DNA from: JAEUWI01 sp942492815
GTDB lineage: Bacteria > Hydrogenedentota > Hydrogenedentia > Hydrogenedentales > JAEUWI01
Assembly (NCBI GenBank): GCA_942492815.1
Contig: OW818658.1
Location: forward strand, 2,604,001-2,668,000
Direction: 5' to 3'
DNA length: 64,000 nucleotides
The position numbers and the translations under genes are program-made. The notes beneath the pieces are model-generated. The model saw nothing but the letters and a program-made list of their open reading frames with translations. It was not told where the DNA came from and did no database searches. Each line of letters starts with the position of its first letter. The first letter of the stretch is position 1. Shown piece by piece: positions 1 to 9,122 of this stretch.

Positions 1-34
1 TATTGTGGTATTGGCGGTTTACGTAAGCGGATAT

Positions 35-790
35 ATGGTCAAAGAGCGACTCGACATTCTGGTGCAGCAGCAGGCGGGGGTATCCCGCTCCAAGGCGCAG
101 GGACTGATTCAGACCGGGCAGGTCTTCGACGCCTCCGGCAATCGGCTGGACAAGCCCGGCCTTCGGGTGGACAGCGAGTTCGCGCTCGAAATTCGCGAAC
201 AGGCCCGTTTCGTGAGCCGGGGCGGCGACAAGCTGGCGGCCGCCTTCGAAAACTTTCCCTTTTCCGTCGCGGGGCATGTTTGTATTGATGTAGGCGCGTC
301 CACCGGCGGCTTTACCGATTGCTGCCTCCAACAGGGTGCAGCCAAGGTCTACGCCGTGGATGTGGGTTATGGTCAGCTCGCGTGGGACCTCCGCCAAGAC
401 CCTCGCGTCGTGGTGATGGAGCGCTGCAACGTGCGGAACATCACGCCGGACATGCTGCAAGAGCCTCCCTCCCGCTTTGTCGCGGACTGCTCCTTCATCT
501 CCCTGAAGATCGTGCTGCCGCCCCTCATGCCCGTGTTGGGTGGAACGCCCGAGGGCATCGTGTTGATCAAGCCCCAATTTGAAGCGGGCAAGGGCCAGAT
601 CGGTAAGGGCGGCGTGGTGCGCGACGAAGACGTGCGCCAGCAGACCGTGGACGATGTGTGCGCCGTGGCCCGTGGGCTGGGCTTTCAATCCATCGACGTG
701 ATCCCCTCGCCCCTCACCGGGCCTGCGGGCAACAAAGAATTTCTCGCCTATTTACGTGACTTTGCACCGGCGGAGCCGATTCCATGTTAG
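35..790 (+). CDS. tlyA: TlyA-family rRNA 2'-O-methyltransferase (hemolysin A-like)
   Basis: 251 aa from the ATG at 35; an in-frame GTG at 5 would add ten residues, and the true start could also precede the window. An N-terminal S4 RNA-binding domain (about residues 1-60) is followed by an FtsJ/RrmJ-type methyltransferase fold: VSRGGDKL, then the SAM-binding DVGASTGGFTD near residue 86, ADCSFISLK, and LIKPQFEAG. Characterised family members methylate 16S and 23S rRNA ribose positions; some were first called hemolysins. The last 7 bp overlap recN, an arrangement common in bacteria and a sign of translational coupling. Function as an rRNA methylase is inferred from the family. Confidence 0.93.
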   Translation: MVKERLDILVQQQAGVSRSKAQGLIQTGQVFDASGNRLDKPGLRVDSEFALEIREQARFVSRGGDKLAAAFENFPFSVAGHVCIDVGASTGGFTDCCLQQGAAKVYAVDVGYGQLAWDLRQDPRVVVMERCNVRNITPDMLQEPPSRFVADCSFISLKIVLPPLMPVLGGTPEGIVLIKPQFEAGKGQIGKGGVVRDEDVRQQTVDDVCAVARGLGFQSIDVIPSPLTGPAGNKEFLAYLRDFAPAEPIPC

Positions 791-2448
791 CCACTCTCCG
801 GATTCAGAACTACGCTTTGATCGACACGGTCGAGATCGACTTTCAGCGAGGCTTCAATGTCCTGACCGGCGAGACCGGCGCGGGCAAGTCGATTCTCATC
901 GGCGCGCTCAATCTGGTGCTCGGTGCGCGCTCCACGGGTGATGTGCTCCGCGCCGGTGCGGAAAAGGCCCAGATCGATGCCATCTTTCTTCTGCGCACCC
1001 CGAAAAAGCGCCTCAAGGCCCTGCTGAAGGAGCACGAGATCGCCCTGGAGGGGGATGAACTCCACCTTTCCCGAACGATCTCGCGCGATGGACGGACCAA
1101 AGGCTATATCAACGGGGCCATGGTGCCCATTGCGGTATTGTCCGACATTGGCGATGAGCTGGTGGACGTTCACGGCCAGCACGATCACCAGTCGCTGCTC
1201 CGCGCGGACCGCCAACTGGATCTGCTCGACGCCTTCGGCGGTACCGAGGCGGCCGCACAGGCCCTTCGCGGGCAAGTCGAGACCTACCGCGAAATCGAGC
1301 GCCGCATCGAGGCCCTGGAGAGCGATGATCGCGATCGCACGCGCCAGATGGAGTTCCTCCGCTTCGAGGTGAGCGAAATTGACGACGCGGGGTTGGAACC
1401 CGGCGAAGACGAGACGCTGAAGTCCCGTATCAACCTGATCACCAATTCAGAAACCATCTTCGAGACGGCCCAACGGGCCTATGCCCTGCTCTACGAAGAA
1501 GACGAAGTCGCGGTGATCGACCGCCTCGCCTCCGTGGGGCGCGATCTGGATGAACTGGCCGCGATTGATGAACGCTTTGCGCCGCTGGCCGCGCAACTGG
1601 TCGAGGCCCAGGCGGCGGTGGACAGTATCGCCTCGGAACTGCGGGTTTACACGTCGGAAATCGAGTTCGACCCCCAGGAACTGAACGAGTTGAACCGGCG
1701 CAGCACCCTTATCGGCGCATTGCGGCGCAAATATGGCGCGACCGTGGCCGATGTGTTGGCCTATCGCGAGAAAGCCTGGGCGGAATTAAGCGGCTATGAG
1801 AATCGCGACGAGCAGCTCCTTAACCTGAAGCGCGAGTCCGCCGCCCTGCTGGCGACCATGACCGAGGCGGGCACCAAGCTCAGCACCGCGCGGCAGAAGG
1901 CCGGCAAGAAGCTGGAGAAGGAAGTCACTGCTTCGGTCCAGGAACTCGGGATGAAGGGGGCCCGCTTCGAAGCGCGGATCGAGAGTGTCCCCCTCAGTCT
2001 CTCCGGCTTCGACCGCGCCACCTTCCAATTGGCGGCCAACCAGGGCGAATCCATGAAGCCCCTGAAGCAGGTGGCCTCCGGCGGCGAGATGTCCCGCATC
2101 ATGCTGGCCATCAAGACCGTGCTGGCGGGCGCGGACACGATACCCACGCTGATCTTCGACGAGGTCGACGCGGGCGTCGGCGGCGATGTGGCCCGCAAGG
2201 TGGCCCAGAAACTCCAGTCCATCGCCGCGTCCCACCAGGTGCTCTGCGTGACCCACCTGGCCCAGATCGCGGCCGTGGGCGATGTGCACTTCACGGTGGC
2301 CAAGGCGAGCGGAAACGGGCGCACGCGCACCGACGTCACCGCCATCGAGGCCGAGTCGCGGGAGAAAGAAATAGCACGCCTGCTGGATGGTTCGGTGTCC
2401 AGCGTGAGCCTGGAACATGCCCGGGCCCTGTTGTCGGGGAAGTGTTGA
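784..2448 (+). CDS. recN: DNA repair protein RecN
   Basis: 554 aa, the usual family length. SMC-like ATPase used in double-strand break repair and recombination. Walker A GETGAGKS lies at residues 29-36, the ABC signature region VASGGEMSRIM near 430 and Walker B TLIFDEVDAGVGG near 455, separated by a central coiled coil; the C-terminal His-loop region is VTHLAQIAA. The ATG at 784 overlaps the end of tlyA (ccATGttag). The gene is intact and in the normal tlyA-recN order. Confidence 0.96.
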   Translation: MLATLRIQNYALIDTVEIDFQRGFNVLTGETGAGKSILIGALNLVLGARSTGDVLRAGAEKAQIDAIFLLRTPKKRLKALLKEHEIALEGDELHLSRTISRDGRTKGYINGAMVPIAVLSDIGDELVDVHGQHDHQSLLRADRQLDLLDAFGGTEAAAQALRGQVETYREIERRIEALESDDRDRTRQMEFLRFEVSEIDDAGLEPGEDETLKSRINLITNSETIFETAQRAYALLYEEDEVAVIDRLASVGRDLDELAAIDERFAPLAAQLVEAQAAVDSIASELRVYTSEIEFDPQELNELNRRSTLIGALRRKYGATVADVLAYREKAWAELSGYENRDEQLLNLKRESAALLATMTEAGTKLSTARQKAGKKLEKEVTASVQELGMKGARFEARIESVPLSLSGFDRATFQLAANQGESMKPLKQVASGGEMSRIMLAIKTVLAGADTIPTLIFDEVDAGVGGDVARKVAQKLQSIAASHQVLCVTHLAQIAAVGDVHFTVAKASGNGRTRTDVTAIEAESREKEIARLLDGSVSSVSLEHARALLSGKC

Positions 2449-2464
2449 TACGAAAAGAGGCGCA

Positions 2465-3043
2465 ATGGACGTTGCCCGGATAAAGATCGGGGTCATGGGT
2501 TCGGCCGGCGGTGAAATGGCCGACGAACTTATCGCCAAGTGCGAGCGCTTGGGCAAGGCCATCGCGGAAGAAGGCTGCGCCATACTCACCGGGGGCTGCC
2601 CCGGTCTCCCCCACCACGCCGTCATCGGCTGCAAGCGTGCGGGCGGTCTCACCATCGCCATCTCCCCCGCCATCAGTTTCGACGAACACGTTGGGCGCTA
2701 TGGCTCGCCCACGGATCACCTCGACATCCTCATCTACACCGGCAGCGGTCTCATGGGCCGCGAAGTGACCGGCATCCGCAGTTGCGATATTGTGCTCATC
2801 GTCGGCGGGCGATCGGGCACCCTCGGCGAATTCGCCATCGCCTACGACGAGGGGCGCCTCATCGGCGTCCTCACCGGCACCGGCGGGGTGGCGGATCACG
2901 TGAACGATTTTCTGCCCATTATCAAGAAGAAGACGGGGTCTCGAATCATCTTCGACGAAATCCCCGAGTCGTTGGTACGGCGGTGCGTGGCTTCCTATCG
3001 GGAGGACCGTCCCATTATCAGTCAGCGAGAGGCATCAATATGA
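2465..3043 (+). CDS. LOG/TIGR00725-like Rossmann-fold protein (SLOG superfamily)
   Basis: 192 aa from the ATG at 2465, preceded by AAGAGG; an upstream in-frame ATG at 2417 lies inside recN and is less likely. The glycine-rich segments GVMGSAGGE, LTGGCPGLP and VGGRSGTLGEFAIAYDEG match the nucleotide-binding pattern of LOG-like proteins, a family that includes cytokinin phosphoribohydrolases and PpnN-type nucleotidases but also many uncharacterised proteins. The classical PGGxGTxxE motif is altered to GGRSGTLGE, so phosphoribohydrolase activity cannot be assumed. Its stop overlaps the next start (ATGA), which suggests coupling to the RNase-like gene. Confidence 0.75.
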   Translation: MDVARIKIGVMGSAGGEMADELIAKCERLGKAIAEEGCAILTGGCPGLPHHAVIGCKRAGGLTIAISPAISFDEHVGRYGSPTDHLDILIYTGSGLMGREVTGIRSCDIVLIVGGRSGTLGEFAIAYDEGRLIGVLTGTGGVADHVNDFLPIIKKKTGSRIIFDEIPESLVRRCVASYREDRPIISQREASI

Positions 3044-4419
3044 GAATCACATCCTACGGCGGCGCGGAAGAAGTTACCGGAAGCAAGCACCACCTGGAAA
3101 TCAACGGGGCGCGGATCCTCTTGGATTGCGGCATGTTCCAGGGGAAGCGCAAGGAGGCGGAAGAAAAGAACCGTCGGATGAACTTCGATATGGACCGGCT
3201 GAACGCCGTCATCCTGAGTCATGCCCACATCGATCACAGCGGCCTCCTCCCCATGCTCGCCAAGTTCGGCTATCGCGGCGTGATCTATGCCACGCCCGCC
3301 ACGCGCGACCTCTGCGCCGTCATGCTGCAGGACAGCGCCCGGATCCAAAAGCGGGATGCGGAGTGGCTTTCGAAAAAGCACATGACCTTCATCCCGCCGC
3401 TCTATAGCGAAGATGACGCGCGGGAGATTATCAAACGCTTTGTTTCCATTCCCTATGAAGTGCGCTTCCCCGTCATGCCAAACGTGTTCCTGACCTACCA
3501 CAATGCGGGCCACGTGCTCGGGTCGGCCATGGTGGAGCTGGACTACGAAGAAAAGGGCAAACGGCGCAAGTTCATCTTCAGCGGTGACATCGGCCGGAAA
3601 AACATGGCAATTCTGGAGGATCCGTGGGTGCCGGTCCCGGCGGACGTGGTGATGATGGAGAGCACCTACGGCGATCGCGACCACGATCCCATGGTGCGCA
3701 TGGAAGAAAAACTCGCCCACTATATCAACGAGACCGTGGAGCGGGGCGGCAAGGTCATCGTGCCGGCTTTTGCGCTGGAGCGCGCCCAGGAAATGGTCTA
3801 CGCCCTGAAGCGTCTGGAAGCCGAGGGACTCATTCCAGAGATTCCGGTGATCGTGGACAGCCCGCTGACGGTCAACATCACGGAAGTGTTCCGGCTCCAC
3901 ACGGAGTCGTTCGATGAAGACTTCCGCCGTGCGATGAACGAGAACGGCGACCCCTTCATGACGAAGAAGATCCGCTATATCCGGACCGTGGAAGAATCCA
4001 TGGCGATCAACAAGCTGGAAGGTCCGGCCATCATAATCTCCGCCGCGGGCATGTGCGAGCACGGTCGCATCCTCCACCATCTGAAGAACCACTGCACGAA
4101 CCCGAAAAACACCATCCTGATCATCGGCTTTCAGGCGAAGAATACCCTCGGCCGGCGGATCGTGGAGCACTCGCGCCGGATACGTATTTTTGGTATCGAC
4201 TATGATCTCAACGCCCATGTGCGTATCATGAACGAGTTCAGCGCCCATGCGGGTCGTCAGGAACTCATCGATTTTGGCGCGCGCTTCAAGGACTGTGCGG
4301 AGCAGGTGCTGCTGGTGCACGGCGAACCCGAGGGAATGAAATCCCTCCAGGGCGCGTTGCATGATGCGGGCCTCAAGAAAGTCGTGATTCCCCGTGAAGG
4401 CCAGACGCTGGAAGTCTGA
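3040..4419 (+). CDS. Metallo-beta-lactamase/beta-CASP RNA-processing exonuclease
   Basis: 459 aa from the ATG at 3040, which overlaps the preceding stop as ATGA. Zinc-binding motif SHAHIDHSG (about residues 60-68), NAGHVLGSA, the FSGDIGR aspartate motif, ESTYGDRDH, a beta-CASP domain, SAAGMCEHGR, a late ...FSAHAGR histidine motif and VHGE near the C terminus. This is the architecture of YSH1/CPSF73-like bacterial and archaeal RNases (TTHA0252 type), about 460 aa. Likely a cytoplasmic RNA endo/exonuclease; the exact substrate is unknown. All metal-ligand motifs appear intact. Confidence 0.92.
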   Translation: MRITSYGGAEEVTGSKHHLEINGARILLDCGMFQGKRKEAEEKNRRMNFDMDRLNAVILSHAHIDHSGLLPMLAKFGYRGVIYATPATRDLCAVMLQDSARIQKRDAEWLSKKHMTFIPPLYSEDDAREIIKRFVSIPYEVRFPVMPNVFLTYHNAGHVLGSAMVELDYEEKGKRRKFIFSGDIGRKNMAILEDPWVPVPADVVMMESTYGDRDHDPMVRMEEKLAHYINETVERGGKVIVPAFALERAQEMVYALKRLEAEGLIPEIPVIVDSPLTVNITEVFRLHTESFDEDFRRAMNENGDPFMTKKIRYIRTVEESMAINKLEGPAIIISAAGMCEHGRILHHLKNHCTNPKNTILIIGFQAKNTLGRRIVEHSRRIRIFGIDYDLNAHVRIMNEFSAHAGRQELIDFGARFKDCAEQVLLVHGEPEGMKSLQGALHDAGLKKVVIPREGQTLEV

Positions 4420-4440
4420 TAGTAATTGCGAGGTGAAGCC

Positions 4441-5328
4441 ATGGAAAACGAGACACTGAAAACCGTTCGTGAGCACGTGGACGGCGGCGATTTCGCCGGG
4501 GCGCGGGAACAGCTCAAAGTCATGCTGCAAAAAGGCGAGGCGACCCGTTCTCCGGAGGCGCTTTTCCTGCTGGGGCGCACCTTCTTCGACTCGGACAAGG
4601 CTACGGCGCGCTATCTCTTCGAGTTGGCCCTGGCACTCAAGCAGGACTGTCAGGAAGCGGGCCAGTTCGAGGCGCGCTGCGGTTCTTCCCTGGAGGATCT
4701 GGAGAGCTTTGCCGACGAACGTCATCCGGCGTGTCCCACCTGCAAATTGCACTACCGCGATCATGAACCCTACTGTCCCTACTGCGGTGCATCCATGGAA
4801 GACATTCCCAGCAAAGGCGACTCGCTGGAAGAGCAATTGAAGGAGGTCGGCAAAGATGTGATCGATGCCTTCATGGAATTTTCCGAACGGGAGGACGTGA
4901 AGGCGGCGAAAGAGAAGATCACCGCAGCGGGCAAGCAGGCTTACGTGAAGGCGAAGGAATTCGGCGAGAGCGAACAGGCGCAGGAACTGAAAGCGACAGC
5001 CAAGGCCATTGGCATCGTGGCGGCGCGCAAGGCGAAGGCCATCGGCGCGCGCAAGGATGTTCAGGCGGTGAAAGAGAAAGCCACGACAATCGGACACGAC
5101 GCGGCGGAGAAGGCCAAAGCCTTCAGCGAGCGCGAAGATGTGAAAGAGGCTGTGGAGAAGGCGGGCGAGACCTCGAAAAACATCCTGATGCGCACGGCCC
5201 GCTATGCGGGCGAAGAAGTGGCGCGCATCCGCGCCGCCGAGGGCGGCCTGCGCGCCTGGCTGATCGGCAAGTGGCTGGTGATTCTACTGGTGGTGTTGCT
5301 GACGATCAATTGGATTTTTGGGGATTGA
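4441..5328 (+). CDS. Zinc-ribbon, helical-repeat, tail-anchored protein of unknown function
   Basis: 295 aa; the ATG at 4441 has a good AGGTG Shine-Dalgarno, and a TTG at 4426 is possible. Three parts are visible: an N-terminal helical TPR-like segment (1-90), a rubredoxin-like zinc ribbon with two CxxC pairs (CPTC...CPYCG, about 97-116), then a lysine/glutamate/alanine-rich stretch where a unit like SEREDVKAAKEK is repeated at about 139, 219 and neighbouring spacings, as in LEA or apolipoprotein-like amphipathic helices. A single hydrophobic helix (WLVILLVVLLTINWIF) closes the protein, so it is probably anchored by its C terminus. It follows the MBL RNase by 21 nt and may be co-transcribed. 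I recognise no family. Confidence 0.8.
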   Translation: MENETLKTVREHVDGGDFAGAREQLKVMLQKGEATRSPEALFLLGRTFFDSDKATARYLFELALALKQDCQEAGQFEARCGSSLEDLESFADERHPACPTCKLHYRDHEPYCPYCGASMEDIPSKGDSLEEQLKEVGKDVIDAFMEFSEREDVKAAKEKITAAGKQAYVKAKEFGESEQAQELKATAKAIGIVAARKAKAIGARKDVQAVKEKATTIGHDAAEKAKAFSEREDVKEAVEKAGETSKNILMRTARYAGEEVARIRAAEGGLRAWLIGKWLVILLVVLLTINWIFGD

Positions 5329-5391
5329 AGAGAGACTACTTCAATTCTGAACATAATGGTTCGTCACCAAGAATCACAATCGTGTCGGAGT

Positions 5392-5485
5392 CTTACCCCC
5401 CCCTCCCCCCCCGCAAGCGGGGGGATCAAGAGGCTTACTCCAACAGGTAAGGTTCCCCCCGCTTGCGGGGGGCCAGGGGGGTAAG
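5392..5485. repeat. GC-rich nested inverted repeat (double hairpin)
   Basis: Two small palindromes, CCCCCCGCAAGCGGGGGG (5407-5424) and CCCCCCGCTTGCGGGGGG (5455-5472), are enclosed by an outer inverted repeat CTTACCCCCC / GGGGGGTAAG (5392-5401 and 5476-5485). It lies between two convergent genes, so it could stop transcription from both sides, but no U-tract follows. It also resembles the mobile intergenic hairpin elements common in large bacterial genomes. Confidence 0.8.
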
Positions 5486-5538
5486 CACCTGGAGGTGCAC
5501 AGGCCGAACGGTTGCCCAATGGATCGGCGCCCCCCGCC

Positions 5539-6450
5539 CTACCGCCCCTTCATCGCGTCAAACATGGCAATGGCCTGATTGACAAATCCCTGGACTTGGC
5601 CGAACTGCGCCTCGTCCAGTTCTTCCGCAAGACGTTCCAGACTCGCATTGAGCGCCCGCGCCTGGGCGCCATTGTGGCTGTCCATGCTGTAGATCTCGTC
5701 GCTCTGGCCCAACGCGTCGAATTCCCGCACGAGTTCTTCCGCCATCACCTGACTGGCCAGGACGCGGTTCTCATTCGTGAGCCCCGGCGCCAGCATGTTC
5801 ATCTGTCCGTCCACCAGCCGCTCGTAGAGCATCTGATCGGCCACCGGCTCATACTCATCCCAGGCGGTCAGTTCCTCCGGGCTGAGAAACTGGGCCAGCT
5901 CGTCGCGCATGGCGCCCTTCATAGCCTCGATTCTTGCGTAGAAGGCCTTGGCCGTCTCGTTCTTCGCGCCCATCGCGGCGCCCGTCTCCCGCTGCATGGC
6001 CAGCATGTGACCGGCAATCGCGTCCTTAAGGGACGCGCGCACTTCGGGCGTAAGTTGGAGTTCGTCAAAGAGCGACTGGTAGGTCATCTCCGCCATCATA
6101 TTGAGTTGGGCAGTGGCGACGCGATCTTCCAGATCAACATTGGGGTCGGCATCGGGGGCCGGCGGGGGCGCGGTTTCCGGTGCGGGGGTGCCGGTCTCCA
6201 CGGGCGCAGCGACCTGGGGTTCGGGAGATTCCAGCATCGGGGCGGGCTGAACTTCGTCCTGCCGCTCGACCTGACGGTGGGCGACGACTTCTTCCAAATT
6301 GGACAGTAGAGCCTGCACCTTCTCCAGCTCCTGCTCCGCGTGTTTCGCGCGCGACTTCTCCGCATTGATTCCTACATTGAATGCAAAGCCGCCGACGATT
6401 AGCACCAGCACAAGTGCTATCCATCCGCCGTATTTTATCGCGTTGCTCAT
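5539..6450 (-). CDS. Membrane-anchored hypothetical protein
   Basis: 303 aa from the ATG at 6450 (MSNAIKYGG...), chosen because a hydrophobic helix (WIALVLVLIVGGFAFNVGI, residues 9-27) then sits at the N terminus; the longer open frame upstream reads like non-coding sequence. The helix is followed by a short coiled coil (30-60), a Pro/Ala/Glu-rich linker (70-110) and a helical C-terminal domain rich in Met, Gln and Glu. One N-terminal membrane segment with most of the chain outside the cytoplasm is likely. No family recognised. It is convergent with the zinc-ribbon gene across the hairpin element. Confidence 0.7.
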   Translation of the reverse strand: MSNAIKYGGWIALVLVLIVGGFAFNVGINAEKSRAKHAEQELEKVQALLSNLEEVVAHRQVERQDEVQPAPMLESPEPQVAAPVETGTPAPETAPPPAPDADPNVDLEDRVATAQLNMMAEMTYQSLFDELQLTPEVRASLKDAIAGHMLAMQRETGAAMGAKNETAKAFYARIEAMKGAMRDELAQFLSPEELTAWDEYEPVADQMLYERLVDGQMNMLAPGLTNENRVLASQVMAEELVREFDALGQSDEIYSMDSHNGAQARALNASLERLAEELDEAQFGQVQGFVNQAIAMFDAMKGR

Positions 6451-6661
6451 GGTGAGCCTGCCTTTCTCCACCGGACCGCTGCCGGTGGGTTGTGGTAATG
6501 AAATGAAAGGATAGCACGTCAGGAGCACCAGCAAAATATTCTGTCGCGGCACTCTGCGCCTGGATGGGTGAACATGGCGCTCACTGAGTGGCAGTTGCGG
6601 AGCCTGACTGACTTTGGTAAGCTGCGCCTGTAAATGCATTCTATGCAAGGAAGGCATCGGC

Positions 6662-7507
6662 ATGTTGATCTGGATCGCAGCGGTCATCGCCGCGCTGGCG
6701 GCGGCGGGCGCGTTCATGGCGTGGCTTTCTTTTCGACGGCGTGGTGATATCGAGGGCCTGCTTTTGGTGGACGGAAAGTCCGCACCCGAAGGCATGCTGG
6801 TGGCCTGTGAAATTGTGGATCACAAAGACGACAGCGTACTCCCCAACCATTTTGCTGTAATGATCCACAATGAGTACGCCGAAACCAGGTCGGACGGAAC
6901 CTTCACCTTCAAAGGAGTGCGGGCGGGCGAGGTAACTTTGGGTCGCTGTTACGGGACATTGAAGCGAAGCCGTGTATGTTTTGGGTTACTGTCGGTAGTC
7001 GAAGAAGACGCTGACCCGCAGGACTACGAGCGGTTGGTTGTCGTCAAAGGGTGCACGTCGGTGCGCGTGGTGCTGGGGAAAGGTGGGCGCACGGTTCGTG
7101 GGCGGATGATTCTTCCCGAAGCGTTTGCGTTGTCTGAGCGTGAGCGCCTTTCAGTAGTCAACGTTTTGTGGGGCGACACGGATGCTCCGAAATCCCCGGA
7201 GGAACTCGAGGACACCGGTAAGATTGCGAGGTGGAAGTCGATATCCCAGACACCAGAGGGACTTGCATGGCGGGAAGTGACCTCCCGTCGCTACCAAGTG
7301 GCTCCAGACGCCGAAGGTAATTTTGAAGTCAGAAATGTAGTGCCCGGAAACTATCGGCTAATATCCTCCAGGAACAACTATTCCGAGGAGTGCGATGCGA
7401 AGGAAAAAAGCATGCATGCGCAGTCGATCCGTATTGTCGTTCCGCCGGCGGAAGGTGATGAAGACAGGGTCGTGGAGACGGGCGCGTTGAAGCTGGAAGT
7501 TGGATGA
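6662..7507 (+). CDS. Membrane-anchored protein with carboxypeptidase-regulatory-like fold
   Basis: 281 aa from the ATG at 6662, preceded by AAGGAAGG at a workable distance. An N-terminal helix (MLIWIAAVIAALAAAGAFMAWL) is followed by basic residues, so the protein is probably membrane-anchored. The rest is beta-rich: SDGTFTFKGVRAGEVTLG and EGNFEVRNVVPGNYRL have the pattern of carboxypeptidase-regulatory/Cna-B-like beta sandwiches, which often occur in surface or periplasmic proteins of PVC-type bacteria. No catalytic motif is visible. Function unknown. Confidence 0.65.
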   Translation: MLIWIAAVIAALAAAGAFMAWLSFRRRGDIEGLLLVDGKSAPEGMLVACEIVDHKDDSVLPNHFAVMIHNEYAETRSDGTFTFKGVRAGEVTLGRCYGTLKRSRVCFGLLSVVEEDADPQDYERLVVVKGCTSVRVVLGKGGRTVRGRMILPEAFALSERERLSVVNVLWGDTDAPKSPEELEDTGKIARWKSISQTPEGLAWREVTSRRYQVAPDAEGNFEVRNVVPGNYRLISSRNNYSEECDAKEKSMHAQSIRIVVPPAEGDEDRVVETGALKLEVG

Positions 7508-7788
7508 CTGGCATGAGAGGCCGAATTGGCGATGACGAACTTCGATTCCGCACGCTGTGAACGCTTCTTCATCGTCCACCCCGCTAAGGGGAGCACACCT
7601 CCATTCTCGCCGGGCGCCAAAGTGGCTTGGATTGAGCGGATTGCGCTCCCCCCTTCCGCTGGCTATGCTTCCAGTTGTGAATCGTCTTTCGAAGGAGATT
7701 CTGCGAATAAAACCTGGGATCGGGTGGTAGTGGGCACTGCAGGGCCAATTCCAGACCGCGCCCGCGCTTACACTCGAGGATTGGAACC

Positions 7789-8028
7789 ATGCTTGCGCTA
7801 CTGGACATGCTTACGGTCTTCTGCGACATCGGTCAATTCATCACTGCTTTATTCCGTTTCATTACGGGCTATGACTCTATCGATGATTGGGAGGCCACCC
7901 GCTATCATGCGCAACGGCTTGCGCTGGAGGCCGAGATGAACTCTGCGGAGCCTGTTACCGAAACCGTCGCGACGCACCCTAGAGACGTTTCTTCCGGGGT
8001 ACAGCCACCGCCTGGCCTTTCGACATGA
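7789..8028 (+). CDS. Possible small hydrophobic protein
   Basis: 79 aa, ATG at 7789. The first 30 residues are hydrophobic (MLALLDMLTVFCDIGQFITALF) and the tail is acidic and Pro-rich. A GAGG lies 12 nt upstream. There is no recognisable family, and the surrounding 7508-8082 stretch contains nothing else convincing. It could be a chance frame. Confidence 0.3.
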   Translation: MLALLDMLTVFCDIGQFITALFRFITGYDSIDDWEATRYHAQRLALEAEMNSAEPVTETVATHPRDVSSGVQPPPGLST

Positions 8029-8082
8029 CACTATTCCAGCATCATGTGCCAGGCGGATGCAGTCCCCTTCGCGGTCCCCGCA

Positions 8083-8706
8083 TTACTCCGCGATTCTGGC
8101 GACATCCACTTCCACGGCCAGGTGCTGGGTGCCGCCGCCGAGGATTACGCCGCGGACGGGGCTGACTTCATCGTAGTTGCGGCCCCAGGCTACGGTGATG
8201 TGCTCGACGGAGGGCAGGCAGTTGTTGGTGGGATCGAGATCTACCCAGCCCGCGCCGGGGGTATAGAGGGAAAGCCACGCGTGGGACGCCTGGGCGCCGA
8301 CGTAGGCCTGGCCGGAGTCGGCGTGCTTCGGGGCCACGTAGCCGCTCACGTAGCGCGCGGGCAACCCGAGCGCGCTAGGCCGCCGATCTGGAGGTGGGCG
8401 AAATCCTGACAGACCCCGCGGCACTTTTCCAGAATCTCCTCCATCGGCGTCGTCACGGTGATGACATTCGGGTCGTAAGCGAATTCCTTGAAGATCCGGG
8501 TCATCAGGTGGGCGGCCGCCTTCAGCAGGGGCGTGCCGGGTGTGAAGGATTCCCGGGCGTAGTCGCGCAGGGCGGACGACACCGCCACGGTCTCCGCAGG
8601 GTAAGTGAACTGCAACACGTCGTGGGTATCGGGATCCTTGCTCTCCCGGACCAGGCGCAGGGCCTCTTCCCAGGGGGCGGTGGACTCCGGGTCAAACTGC
8701 TCCACC
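8083..8706 (-). pseudogene. Truncated, frameshifted transglutaminase-like protein
   Basis: The C-terminal half of a bacterial transglutaminase-like protein is read on the minus strand. One frame gives PAETVAVSSALRDYARES...EKCRGVCQDFAHLQIGG, and from about 8376 the sequence continues in another frame as ALGLPARYVSGYVAPKHAD...SHAWLSLYTPGAGWVDLDP. The catalytic Cys (RGVCQDF), His (SHAWL) and Asp (DLDP) positions are all present, so one single-nucleotide shift separates two halves of one domain. The N-terminal domain of the family is missing and is replaced by transposase-derived sequence upstream. Either a true pseudogene or, for the frameshift alone, a sequencing error. Confidence 0.85.
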
Positions 8707-9066
8707 AATTCGCCAGCCCGCTCGTAGCTCACATTCTTAAACTTGCTGGCGTTCGCCCTGAAATGGGAGCCAGCAGAAGTACTTGCTTGAAACATGCCGA
8801 AATTGCCGCTCCATTCTGGCGGCGGAAGGTGGCAATTGTGTCGTGATCGGGGCGGGTGTCCCCCGTCAGAAAGCGCACCGACACATCGAGGGAGGATACT
8901 GGGCGCTGCCGCTCCCCCGCCCATTAACTCGAAAGGCCTCGGTCGGGGTCTGCTGCACCGCTTCGATGATGAAATGGACGGCGTCATCCGCTGCAATCCA
9001 GTCCCGCAGGTCCGGGGGCAGAAGCATGGGGGAATCTCGGTCGATGTTGATGAAGCGCGTTTTCAT
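8707..9066 (-). pseudogene. IS1182-like transposase remnant
   Basis: Starting from the ATG at 9066 the minus strand reads MKTRFINIDRDSPMLLPPDL and then VHFIIEAVQ, the typical N terminus of IS1182-family transposases. After an internal deletion, a shifted frame gives VRFLTGDTRPDHDTIATFRR, another family hallmark, and a third frame gives RANASKFKNVSYERAGELVEQ, which corresponds to the segment after the first catalytic Asp of the family. The rest of the transposase is gone and the last fragment runs straight into the transglutaminase sequence. A dead element with at least two internal deletions or shifts. Confidence 0.85.
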
Positions 9067-9122
9067 TAGATCGGTGTAGCAGATAACTAGTTGAAAAATC
9101 AATATAGAAAGTCCGACAGCCT

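Noticed and set aside
3022..5097. Long minus-strand open frame of 691 codons across the RNase and zinc-ribbon genes
   Set aside because: It is antisense to two clear genes, rich in His and Arg in a pattern typical of shadow frames in GC-rich DNA, and shows no domain.
7526..7939. Open frame of 137 codons after the carboxypeptidase-regulatory-like gene
   Set aside because: No ribosome site or domain; the Ser/Arg-rich composition suggests a chance frame.
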